Shown here piece after piece: positions 1 through 6,096 of a stretch of DNA of 9,523 bases. The notes below the pieces were generated by a model. It was not told where the DNA came from and searched no databases. It saw only the letters and a program-made list of their open reading frames with translations. Where the stretch lies: positions 1-9,523 of the forward strand of contig DASULB010000308.1 of assembly GCA_036278455.1 (NCBI GenBank), read 5' to 3'. Origin of the DNA: FW021-bin31 sp036278455. Its GTDB lineage: Bacteria; Bacteroidota; Bacteroidia; Chitinophagales; Chitinophagaceae. Every line of letters begins with the position of its first letter. Positions within the stretch are counted from its first letter, which is position 1. Position numbers and translations under genes: made by a program.

Positions 1-500
1 AACCCGGTGGGTGGTGGGCCATCCTCGAAAACGTGTCCCAGGTGCGCCCCGCAACGTGCGCAGATCACTTCGGTGCGGTTCATCCCGAAACTGTGATCGG
101 GGCGGTAAATGACCGCGTCCTTCCTGGAAGGTTCAAAGAAGCTGGGCCAACCACAGGTGCTGGCGAATTTTTCATCGGAACGGAACAGTTTATTGCCGCA
201 GACGGCGCAATAATAAGTTCCGAGGCCTTTGTAATCCCAATACTTACCCGTGAATGCCTGTTCCGTACCTTTTTCAAAGGCAATGTGATAAACATTGGCA
301 GGCAGTATTTTCTTCCATTCCGATAGGGGCACATCCAGTTTTGTGGTATCGGTACGGGAATAATATGGATTCTTTGGATGTTCTGTGTGGGTGGTTTGCA
401 TAGTTGTACTTTTATTTTCGATGGCCCTGCTTTGCGAATGTACACATTCCCCGAAGAAAAAAGGGATGAGCAGTAACACGATGAGAGATTTATATTTCAT
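1..500 (-). CDS. msrB: peptide-methionine (R)-S-oxide reductase MsrB, secreted form, 3' end cut by window
   Basis: The enzyme reduces methionine-R-sulfoxide in oxidised proteins. The visible 166 residues open with a basic start (MKYK), a hydrophobic stretch (about 6-17) and a probable signal peptidase I site near VHSQ (20-23), so the product is probably exported. The Cys at 19 has Glu before it, which does not fit a lipobox. The MsrB fold follows: CAVC (98-101) and CARC (147-150) are the two zinc-binding CxxC pairs, CGWPSF (116-121) carries the usual recycling Cys, and HLGHVF (153-158) is a family motif. The catalytic Cys of the RYCxN motif lies beyond the window edge, so activity cannot be confirmed. 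An internal Met at residue 34 (about position 401) could give a cytoplasmic form, but the upstream start gives a credible signal peptide. The gene runs leftward, away from adk. I found no exact TAnnTTTG promoter upstream of it. Confidence 0.93.
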   Translation of the reverse strand, partial: MKYKSLIVLLLIPFFFGECVHSQSRAIENKSTTMQTTHTEHPKNPYYSRTDTTKLDVPLSEWKKILPANVYHIAFEKGTEQAFTGKYWDYKGLGTYYCAVCGNKLFRSDEKFASTCGWPSFFEPSRKDAVIYRPDHSFGMNRTEVICARCGAHLGHVFEDGPPPTG

Positions 501-617
501 TTTACCTGGAATTATGGATGAATAACAAAAGGGTGACGTTTTAGTTAAAAACTGTATCCCAATTTACGTAAAAAGCAGGACGGTGGTTTTCTAACGTTTT
601 GTTAATTCCCAAAGCCA

Positions 618-625
618 TATTTTTG
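618..625 (+). promoter_or_regulatory. candidate distal -7 element upstream of adk
   Basis: TATTTTTG matches the Bacteroidota -7 consensus TAnnTTTG exactly. A TTTG at 598-601 could be the -33 element, but the 16-nt spacing is shorter than the usual 19 or so. If used, it would give an adk leader of about 145 nt. The region is A/T-rich, so a chance match is possible. Confidence 0.35.
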
Positions 626-690
626 ACTGTTTTGAAAATGATCAATAATTGTGTCATTTTAAGCAATATTGTTTAGTTTAACCTCTAAAA

Positions 691-707
691 ATTAGATGTA
701 ATCTAAT
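691..707. repeat. perfect inverted repeat upstream of adk (possible operator)
   Basis: ATTAGAT and ATCTAAT form a perfect 7-bp inverted repeat with a 3-nt spacer (GTA). It lies 41-57 bp upstream of the proximal adk -7 element, a position that would suit a regulator. A/T-rich palindromes also arise by chance, so a regulatory role is inferred. Confidence 0.4.
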
Positions 708-725
708 GAAATGTTTTATTCCGAT

Positions 726-741
726 CATCTTTTTAAAGATG
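726..741. repeat. perfect inverted repeat overlapping the adk promoter spacer
   Basis: CATCTTT and AAAGATG form a perfect 7-bp inverted repeat with a 2-nt spacer (TT). It ends 6 bp before the proximal -7 element at 748-755, where a bound protein would hinder or help polymerase directly. The half-site resembles the -7 element itself (ATCTTT occurs in both). Confidence 0.45.
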
Positions 742-747
742 TTTTAT

Positions 748-755
748 TATCTTTG
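748..755 (+). promoter_or_regulatory. candidate proximal adk promoter, -7 element
   Basis: TATCTTTG matches TAnnTTTG exactly and sits 21 bp before the adk ATG at 777, implying a short leader of about 15 nt, as is common in this phylum. No TTTG stands at the expected -33 position; that stretch is occupied by the palindrome at 726-741. Confidence 0.55.
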
Positions 756-776
756 ACCTCCTCAAAAGTGACAGCT

Positions 777-1364
777 ATGTTGAATCTTATTCTATTCGGT
801 CCCCCTGGCAGTGGTAAGGGCACACAAAGTCAATTGGTGATTGAGAAATATGGCCTTATCCATATCTCTACCGGTGATTTATTGCGGAATGAAATGAGCG
901 CGGGTACGCCATTAGGCCAGGAAGCTGAAAAATTTATCCACAAGGGCCAGCTGGTGCCGGACGAGGTAGTGATCGGTATGCTTGCTTCGGTGCTGGAGAC
1001 ACATCCGGATGCGAAGGGATATATTTTCGACGGGTTTCCCCGGACGGCTGCCCAATCGGAGGCCCTGGACAAATTGCTGGTACTTAGAAAAACCTCCATT
1101 ACCCAGGTATTATCGCTGGAAGTACCGGAGGATGAACTGGTCCGCCGCCTGCTGGAGCGTGGTAAGACCTCCGGCCGCACCGACGACGCCAACGAAGAAG
1201 TGATCCGCGCGCGCATCGCCGAATACCACAAAAAGACCACGCTGGTGGCCGATCATTACGCCAAGGCCGGAAAATTCAAAAAGGTCAGGGGTGACGGTAG
1301 CAGGGAAGATACTTTCGAATTGCTTTGCAGGGAAATCGATCCTCTCGTCGGCGTTGCCGCCTGA
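777..1364 (+). CDS. adk: adenylate kinase
   Basis: Cytosolic adenylate kinase (195 aa) catalyses ATP + AMP = 2 ADP. Motifs in order: P-loop GPPGSGKGT (8-16); the AMP-binding region with STGDLLR (31-37); FDGFPRT (84-90), the classic kinase signature; and a short lid with GRTDDANEE (133-141) followed by the arginines of VIRARIAEY. The lid lacks the extended, often zinc-binding insert, so this is the short form typical of Bacteroidota. The reading frame is open upstream to 711, but the ATG at 777 is chosen because the family begins just before the first beta strand (MLNLILFG). It faces the GNAT gene tail to tail with only 8 bp between the stop codons. Two palindromes and two candidate -7 elements precede it. 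Confidence 0.97.
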   Translation: MLNLILFGPPGSGKGTQSQLVIEKYGLIHISTGDLLRNEMSAGTPLGQEAEKFIHKGQLVPDEVVIGMLASVLETHPDAKGYIFDGFPRTAAQSEALDKLLVLRKTSITQVLSLEVPEDELVRRLLERGKTSGRTDDANEEVIRARIAEYHKKTTLVADHYAKAGKFKKVRGDGSREDTFELLCREIDPLVGVAA

Positions 1365-1372
1365 CCCGGCCG

Positions 1373-1867
1373 TTACCAGTCAATACTTCCGTTTACCCAT
1401 TCGGCGTCCAGTGAGGCGCCGTATTTCTGATAAAAATGAATGGCAGACGTGTTCCAATGGAGTACCTGCCATACCATGCCATGAAGTTTTTTCTCTTTGG
1501 CTTCTTCCACCAGCCGGTCAAATAACCGCTTGCCGATGCCTTTTCCGCGCATGGCTTTGGTGACGATGATGTCTTCCAGGTACATGCGCTCACCTTTCCA
1601 GGTAGAAAAGCGGATATAATACAGGGCAAAACCGACGATCGTCTCCCTTTCAGCGGAGTTGTCAGTTGCCTCTTCTTCCGGGGAAACTCCCGGAGCGACG
1701 GCAACCAGTCCCCACCATACCGGCTGGTCACCAAAACCGCTTTCGGCGAATTCTTCCAGTGAAACGGTTACTTCCTGCGGCGCTTTTTCATAGGCTGCCA
1801 GTTCCCTTACAAGTTCCAGTATACGCGGACAGTCTTCCCTTGTGGCGCGGCGAATAATGATGGGCAT
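1373..1867 (-). CDS. GNAT family N-acetyltransferase, SSAT/thialysine acetyltransferase-like
   Basis: This 164-residue protein is a Gcn5-related acetyltransferase that would transfer acetyl from acetyl-CoA to an amine. The N-terminal IRRATREDCPRI start, the acceptor strand MYLEDIIV (95-102), the CoA-pyrophosphate loop RGKGIG (107-112) and the C-terminal MVWQVLHWN...AIHFYQKYGA (131-151) match the diamine/thialysine acetyltransferase (SSAT) branch closely. The substrate could be a polyamine, thialysine or another small amine; the sequence does not decide. Residues 59-74 form an acidic, low-conservation insertion (contains PEEE) between beta strands, longer than I expect for the family. The ATG at 1865-1867 gives the normal N-terminus. 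Its 3' end nearly touches that of adk, so the two transcripts probably overlap at their ends. Its upstream side is the 439-bp gap with foldable elements; no exact -7 match is seen on its strand. Confidence 0.9.
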   Translation of the reverse strand: MPIIIRRATREDCPRILELVRELAAYEKAPQEVTVSLEEFAESGFGDQPVWWGLVAVAPGVSPEEEATDNSAERETIVGFALYYIRFSTWKGERMYLEDIIVTKAMRGKGIGKRLFDRLVEEAKEKKLHGMVWQVLHWNTSAIHFYQKYGASLDAEWVNGSIDW

Positions 1868-2049
1868 AGGCGGAATGTTTTAAGTCTCAGGATTCATAAA
1901 TTTGGGTCCTGCGGGTTCAGGCCCTGTCTGGTTTGAAGCGCCGGAACGTGATACCGGATGCGTTTCCCTGGGATTCATCATATTTTTACGACGATGGGTA
2001 AACGCCCCAGTAAAAACAATTTTAAAACCCGAATGTTTAATCAACATAC

Positions 2050-2100
2050 CAGGCGTTCCCCTTCATAACAGGTTTATCTGAAGCAGAAGGGAAAGGCCTG
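2050..2100. other. long imperfect hairpin in noncoding DNA
   Basis: CAGGC (2050-2054) pairs with GCCTG (2096-2100). Further in, TTCCCCTTC (2056-2064) pairs with GAAGGGAA (2086-2093) with one bulged C, giving 13 base pairs around a 21-nt loop. No T-run follows on either strand, so it is not a standard terminator. It could be part of an RNA leader or a remnant of a repeat; the function is unknown. Confidence 0.4.
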
Positions 2101-2162
2101 ACAAACTGATTATTGTTCATAATGCGCCCGTGATGATAGATGATGGACAGGAAAAAATAAAA

Positions 2163-2239
2163 GTGATCGTCTTTGCCTGATGTTTGGACAATTCAAATGT
2201 CCTTCCGGTGGGAAGGGGATGTACGGGCAAAGACGTCAC
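2163..2239. other. candidate branched structured element (outer stem with two inner hairpins)
   Basis: GTGA-T-CGTCTTTGCC (2163-2177) pairs with GGCAAAGACG-TCAC (2226-2239): 14 base pairs interrupted by one bulged T at 2167. Inside the closed loop, GGACA (2186-2190) pairs with TGTCC (2198-2202), and CCTTCC (2201-2206) pairs with GGAAGG (2211-2216) over a GGTG tetraloop. The inner hairpins share two bases, so one must shorten if both form. Read on the minus strand the outer stem is followed by TCACTTTTATTTTTTCC (2152-2166), which resembles a terminator tail. Possibilities are a small RNA end, a GNAT leader or terminator on the minus strand, or a DUF5996 leader on the plus strand 68 nt before its ATG. 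No known riboswitch was recognised. Confidence 0.5.
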
Positions 2240-2306
2240 CATTATTATAAATCAATATTGCCGTGTTTAACTGAATCGATTGCATTAAGCACCTAAACCT
2301 GATAAC

Positions 2307-3209
2307 ATGCTTCATCAATGGCCTGTCCTTTCCTACCAAAAAGGCAAAAAGACGTATGAAACATTACACCTGTTTACACAGGTGGTGGGAAAAATAAAAC
2401 TGGCAACGCTTCCGTGGGTCAATCATTCATGGCATGTTACCTTGCACATTACGCCCACCGGGCTGACTACCCACAACATGCCTTATAAAAATGGGAATTT
2501 TCAGATTGATTTTAATTTTATCGAACATCAGCTAAAGGTCGTTACGGATAAAGGAGAACTGAGAAAATTTGATCTTCATGGAATTTCCGTGGCGGATTTT
2601 TACAAAAAAGTGTTTGAGGTCCTGGACGGCTTGGGAATCGAAGTGAAAATATACCCTGTCCCGTCTGAACTTGCCGACCCGATTCCATTTGAACAGGACC
2701 GGGTACACGCCGATTATGATAAAGGGCAGGTGACTGCTTTTCACAATGCCCTGTTGAATATTCAGGATGTATTTATGGAGTTTAGAAGCGGGTTTAAAGG
2801 AAAATGCAGCCCGATCCATTTCTTTTGGGGAAGTTTTGATTTGGCACTTTCTTTTTTTTCCGGCAGAAAGGCTCCCAGGCATCCGGGAGGCGTACCGGGT
2901 TTGCCTGACTGGGTGGCGGAAGAGGCTTATTGCAGAGAGGTGAGTAGTTGCGGTTTCTGGACAGGAAACGAAGGCTTTACGGAGGCGGCGTTTTATTGCT
3001 ACCTGTATCCCGAACCCGAAGGATATAGCGCGGCGAAGGTGCAACCGGCGGGCGCATATTATAACACCACTTTCAAAGAATTTATATTGCCGTATGCAGC
3101 GATACAGCAATCTGCGGCGCCTGAAAAAGATTTACTTGAATTTTTAAACAGTACTTATCATGCCGGCGCGGACCTTGCAAAATGGGACAGGGCGGCATTG
3201 GAAGATTAA
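2307..3209 (+). CDS. DUF5996 family protein
   Basis: This 300-residue protein matches the DUF5996 family as I remember it: WPVLSY near the start, the stretch TLHLFTQVVGKIKLA (19-33) and PWVNHSWHVTL (36-46), HFFWGSFDLA in the middle, then APRHPGGVPGLPDWV and the end motif FLNSTYHAGADLAKWDR. The family has no established activity that I know of. Many conserved aromatic, His and Asp/Glu residues and no signal peptide or membrane segment suggest a soluble cytoplasmic protein, perhaps with a ligand or metal site. The ATG at 2307 is chosen because conservation starts immediately after it; no Shine-Dalgarno sequence is present. It is complete and converges on the zinc-finger gene with 36 bp between them. 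The long upstream gap with foldable elements may carry its promoter. Confidence 0.88.
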   Translation: MLHQWPVLSYQKGKKTYETLHLFTQVVGKIKLATLPWVNHSWHVTLHITPTGLTTHNMPYKNGNFQIDFNFIEHQLKVVTDKGELRKFDLHGISVADFYKKVFEVLDGLGIEVKIYPVPSELADPIPFEQDRVHADYDKGQVTAFHNALLNIQDVFMEFRSGFKGKCSPIHFFWGSFDLALSFFSGRKAPRHPGGVPGLPDWVAEEAYCREVSSCGFWTGNEGFTEAAFYCYLYPEPEGYSAAKVQPAGAYYNTTFKEFILPYAAIQQSAAPEKDLLEFLNSTYHAGADLAKWDRAALED

Positions 3210-3245
3210 TCACATTCTTTAAGGTATTTTCATTAAAAGGGCTCT

Positions 3246-3521
3246 TTACTCATATTCCGCGAATACCTGGTCCTCATAACACCAAAGCCATTTTTCCCCG
3301 GGTTGAGCCGAGATGACCACAGGATGACGGGTATGATGATAATGTTTTGTCATGTGGGTATTGGGCGAAGAGTCGCAGCACAATGTCACACCGCACGTCT
3401 GGCAGGTTCGCAGATGGACCCATTGGTCACCGGTTTTGATACATTCTTCACAAACCAACTCTTTGGGTTGTTTCAGGGTTTTTATTTCCGTGATGTGCTG
3501 GCAGGCAGGTTGCTGTTCCAT
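3246..3521 (-). CDS. small UBP-type zinc-finger domain protein
   Basis: The 91-residue product is almost entirely one zinc finger of the ubiquitin-hydrolase (ZnF-UBP) type. Candidate ligands in order: C7 and H9 (CQH), C24 and C27 (CEEC), C40 and C43 (CQTC), C48/C49, H56, H60 and H66; the typical CG..LCC, H...H and HPV motifs and the closing W.WCY (78-82) are all present. In eukaryotes this fold binds the free C-terminus of ubiquitin. Stand-alone bacterial copies of about 90 residues are known, but their role is not. No membrane segment or signal peptide is seen. The ATG at 3519-3521 starts the domain at once. A near-palindrome around AACCGGTT (3533-3540) lies 11 bp upstream, and a weak -7-like TACATTTA lies at 3541-3548 on the minus strand. 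It is a single gene converging on DUF5996. Confidence 0.9.
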   Translation of the reverse strand: MEQQPACQHITEIKTLKQPKELVCEECIKTGDQWVHLRTCQTCGVTLCCDSSPNTHMTKHYHHTRHPVVISAQPGEKWLWCYEDQVFAEYE

Positions 3522-3878
3522 AAGAAATAATTAACCGGTTTAAATGTAATGATAGCCCTGGCGGATTAAAATGCTGATAAACAGGATGATACGATTTAAA
3601 GCAGGGTAGAAACAAATAGAAATAAAGCGGTAGCTTTGAATGGGTGATCAGCAAAAGCCAAAATGAAAGGATGCTTACCGGCTCAACAGACCAAAAAATA
3701 TTCAAAGGTGACGGGCAATAAATCTATGCTTTACAAATAAAGACATATGAGGTGCGCAGATTGTTGAAAGATGCTGACCTACATAGAGATAAAAGGAAAT
3801 TCGCAAGCTGGTGGCGGTCATTTATTTGGTTTCTCCTTCCCGGACCTGATGCCCTGGAATCATTTTAGTTCAGGTATC
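3522..3878. other. 357-bp intergenic region between UBP finger and TspO-like gene
   Basis: The genes on either side are divergent, so this should hold two promoters. Near the zinc-finger gene is the palindrome AACCGGTT (3533-3540), inside the near-symmetric TTAACCGGTTTAA. An exact plus-strand -7 match is listed separately at 3631-3638. The right end, from 3771 on, is an open in-frame extension of the TspO-like gene, which I judge untranslated. Nothing else recognisable is present. Confidence 0.55.
3631..3638 (+). promoter_or_regulatory. candidate -7 element for the TspO-like gene
   Basis: TAGCTTTG fits TAnnTTTG exactly. No TTTG occurs at the -33 position, and the resulting leader to the chosen start at 3879 would be about 230 nt, so the assignment is tentative. 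Confidence 0.3.
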
Positions 3879-4652
3879 ATGAACAGAAAAGCGCTTCAGA
3901 TTGCCAATGGCATTGCACTGCTGGTCGTACTGATCATTAACGGCCTTGCCGGCACGAGGATCTTTAATGGCAATACCCTGGCGGATGTTTCCGCCCGGTA
4001 TGCAAATTATTTCACGCCTGCCGGGTATGCTTTTTTTATCTGGATCATCATTTATCTCGGCCTGATCGGATTTGTGGTTTATGGCGGCCGTGGCCTGTTT
4101 ACCAGGAAAGAGGATGACAGGGAACTCCTGGAAATAGGGTGGTGGTTCGTCGTTTCCTGTATCGCCAATTGTCTTTGGGTCTTGGCATGGCTTTATGACT
4201 TCACCGGGCTTTCCGTGCTTCTGATGGGGGTGTTGCTTTTTTCACTGGGCCGGATCATTGTAAATACCGATATGGAAAAGCGGTATGATCCGCTCAGCAG
4301 GTTCGTTTTTATCTGGTGGCCGTTTTCATTTTATTCCGCCTGGATCCTGGTAGCTTTCATGGCGAATGTCGCCGCCTACCTCACCAAACTAAAAGAAGGC
4401 GGTCAGGGTATTTCCGTCGGTCTGGCGGTGATCATGATCATTGTGACGGCCATTATAAACCTGTGGATTACCTGGAACCGGAATATGCGCGAGTTCGCCA
4501 TGGTCGGCGCCTGGGGACTCGTGGCGGTCGCCGTGGCGAACTGGCACGGGCAGGCCGCTATCGTATGGTCCGCCATGGTCGCGGCTGTGATCGTCCTGGC
4601 AAGCTCCATGATACATGGGTACAAAAACAGGGAGATGGCTTACAAAAGATAA
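3879..4652 (+). CDS. TspO/MBR-related multi-pass membrane protein (tryptophan-rich sensory protein-like)
   Basis: The 257-residue protein is an integral membrane protein with about seven or eight hydrophobic segments (roughly 8-26, 49-69, 86-105, 110-127, 143-165, 178-199, 206-222 and 225-245). FTPAGYAFFIWIIIY (45-59) resembles the first TspO signature (P..W.F...W...Y), and WPFSFYSAWILVAFMANVA (147-165) resembles the later one, with many Trp residues. Classical TspO has about 160 residues and five helices, so this belongs to a longer relative often labelled tryptophan-rich sensory protein. TspO binds porphyrins and related ligands; whether this branch does is unknown. The frame is open upstream to an ATG at 3771, but that would add 36 poorly hydrophobic residues, and the ATG at 3879 (MNRKALQ) gives a normal basic start before the first helix. 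It converges on the PLP enzyme gene with 160 bp between them. Confidence 0.8.
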   Translation: MNRKALQIANGIALLVVLIINGLAGTRIFNGNTLADVSARYANYFTPAGYAFFIWIIIYLGLIGFVVYGGRGLFTRKEDDRELLEIGWWFVVSCIANCLWVLAWLYDFTGLSVLLMGVLLFSLGRIIVNTDMEKRYDPLSRFVFIWWPFSFYSAWILVAFMANVAAYLTKLKEGGQGISVGLAVIMIIVTAIINLWITWNRNMREFAMVGAWGLVAVAVANWHGQAAIVWSAMVAAVIVLASSMIHGYKNREMAYKR

Positions 4653-4812
4653 GGCAAGACCAGAGGAAGGTAAAAATAATGACCACAAAGGATTACCCGT
4701 GATCAGCAGTGCAAAGCAGCACCCAATAACACTCCCCTACCGCCACTGCCAGGTGATCGAACTTTAAATGGATATGGACAACCTGCACACTGCCGGACAA
4801 CCGTTGAGATGA

Positions 4813-6051
4813 CTACTGAAGCGCCTGGGCCAGGTCTTTCCGCAAGTCTTCTATGTTTTCAATCCCCACGCTCATGCGGATGAGCCCGTCGGTAATGCCT
4901 GCTTTTTCACGCTGTTCCTTAGGCACCCCGTAATGCGTCATAGAGGCGGGGTGTGAAACAAGCGTATCACAGGTCCCGAGAGATACCGCCCGGACGCACA
5001 TGTTGAGTTTATCTATGAATTTTTTCCCTGCTTCCATGCCGCCCTTGAGTTCAATACTCATCATGGCGCCGGGAAGTTTCATCTGCTTTTGCGCGATGGC
5101 GAAGTCGGGATGTGATTTCAGCCCCGGGTAGTTTACCCTGCTGATGGCCGGATGGCCTTCCAGAAATCCCGCTACCTGCAGGGCGTTGCTGCAATGACGT
5201 TCCATCCGTATCTCCAGCGTCTTCATGCCCATGGTCAGCAGGTAGGCGTCGAAAGGATTGCTGTTGCCGCCCATGAGGTTGTGCACCTTGTAGACCGGGC
5301 CGTCCATTTTTTCCAGGTCTCTGCCGATCAGCACACCGCCGATGGCGGTGCCGTGACCGTTCAGGAATTTTGTGGTGGAATGAAATACGTAGTCAGCACC
5401 GTAGCGAAAGGGTTGCTGCAGGTATGGGGTGGCGAAGGTATTGTCCACCGCGCTGACCAAATGATATTTTTTCCCGAGTGCAACCAGCGCTTCCAGGTCC
5501 ACGCAGCGGAGCGTGGGATTGGCGGGTGTTTCCAGGTACATCATGCGGATGGAAGGGTCGTTTTCGATCAGTTCCTCCACCTGGCCAAGGTCATGCATGT
5601 CGGTGATGACGGGCCGGATCCCCAGGGACGGGAATATCTTTTGCAGCAATTCATCGGTGCCACCGTAAAGGGAGGGATGGGTAATGACCTTGTCTCCGCT
5701 CTTCAGATGGGTGAAAAACAGGGTGGTGAGCGCTGCCATGCCCGAGGCATGAAGGAGGGCTTTTGCCTGCAGGGGATTGCCGTGATCATCTTTTAAACCG
5801 AAGGTCTCCAGCGCCGCGAGCTTATTTTCAGCTTCTGTAAAGGAGGGGTTGCCCCAACGGGAATAGATATAGCCTTTTTCCTTCCCGCTGAAACGGTCCA
5901 TGCCCTGCTGGGCGGTATCGAAGACATAGGTGGAGGAGGCGTAAATAGGGGTGAGGTGGGCGTAATTAGGATCGGCCACGTGTCCGCCATGTACGCAGGC
6001 GGAGCCGAAGCCTTCCAGCGGCCCCTCCTGCTTTGTGTTTTCGTTGTTCAT
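4813..6051 (-). CDS. trans-sulfuration family PLP-dependent enzyme (Cys/Met metabolism)
   Basis: This 412-residue cytosolic enzyme belongs to the Cys/Met metabolism PLP family (cystathionine gamma-synthase, gamma-lyase, methionine gamma-lyase, O-acetylhomoserine sulfhydrylase). Visible active-site features: YSRWGNP (63-69) with the Tyr and Arg that reach the neighbouring subunit's PLP; SGMAA (103-107) for the phosphate; SLYGG (127-131) with the ring-stacking Tyr129; AVDNTF (201-206) with Asp203; and HSTTKF (224-229) with Lys228 as the Schiff base. SHPASMTHYG (366-375) and RMSVGIE (392-398) close the substrate site. Position 131 is Gly where classical methionine gamma-lyases have a Cys (LYGC), so that label would be unsafe; a synthase, sulfhydrylase or lyase are all possible. 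The ATG at 6049-6051 lies about 20 nt after a perfect -7 element, and the gene is divergent from dinB. Confidence 0.92.
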   Translation of the reverse strand: MNNENTKQEGPLEGFGSACVHGGHVADPNYAHLTPIYASSTYVFDTAQQGMDRFSGKEKGYIYSRWGNPSFTEAENKLAALETFGLKDDHGNPLQAKALLHASGMAALTTLFFTHLKSGDKVITHPSLYGGTDELLQKIFPSLGIRPVITDMHDLGQVEELIENDPSIRMMYLETPANPTLRCVDLEALVALGKKYHLVSAVDNTFATPYLQQPFRYGADYVFHSTTKFLNGHGTAIGGVLIGRDLEKMDGPVYKVHNLMGGNSNPFDAYLLTMGMKTLEIRMERHCSNALQVAGFLEGHPAISRVNYPGLKSHPDFAIAQKQMKLPGAMMSIELKGGMEAGKKFIDKLNMCVRAVSLGTCDTLVSHPASMTHYGVPKEQREKAGITDGLIRMSVGIENIEDLRKDLAQALQ

Positions 6052-6076
6052 GAATTCAGTGTAATTTTACGTGCAT

Positions 6077-6084
6077 CAAAATTA
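6077..6084 (-). promoter_or_regulatory. -7 element for the PLP-enzyme gene
   Basis: On the minus strand TAATTTTG matches TAnnTTTG exactly, 25 bp before the ATG. A TTTC lies 17 nt upstream as a poor -33 candidate. The gap to the divergent dinB-fold gene is only 45 bp, so opposing promoters must overlap; the plus-strand candidate is the near-match TAATTTTA at 6062-6069. Confidence 0.6.
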
Positions 6085-6096
6085 CCATTTAATCTG

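Larger units (their letters stand above)
1868..2306. other. 439-bp divergent intergenic region without a convincing gene
   Basis: This gap separates the divergent GNAT and DUF5996 genes. It holds a long imperfect hairpin (2050-2100) and a branched foldable element (2163-2239), listed separately. A plus-strand TAAATTTG at 1897-1904 matches the -7 consensus but has no -33 partner and lies 400 bp before the next gene. The only start-to-stop frame I noted is a basic 24-residue peptide at 1994-2068, which I do not call. There are no tRNA-like features or transposase remnants that I can recognise. Confidence 0.6.

Noticed and set aside
80..445. A 121-residue minus-strand open frame at the left edge.
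   Set aside because: It is a shifted frame of msrB; the true frame has CxxC pairs, CGWPSF and a signal peptide.
1994..2068. A 24-residue basic open frame (MGKRPSKNNF...) in the noncoding gap.
   Set aside because: Too short to judge, no promoter or ribosome-binding sequence, and no recognised family; it overlaps the left arm of the 2050-2100 hairpin.
2163..2239. Possible hammerhead ribozyme, because CTGATG (2177-2182) follows the outer stem of a three-way junction.
   Set aside because: The core needs CUGANGA and a GAAA strand at the next junction segment; here CTGATG is followed by T and no GAAA occurs in the right place, and part of the motif is used by the outer stem.
2532..3110. A 192-residue minus-strand open frame.
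   Set aside because: It is antisense to the DUF5996 gene, which carries the family motifs in the plus frame.
3771..3878. A 36-residue N-terminal extension of the TspO-like protein.
   Set aside because: The added residues are not hydrophobic or conserved, and the ATG at 3879 gives a normal basic start before the first membrane helix.
5152..5796. A 214-residue plus-strand open frame.
   Set aside because: It lies entirely opposite the well-supported PLP-enzyme gene and its translation shows no domain, so it is a by-product of codon use.
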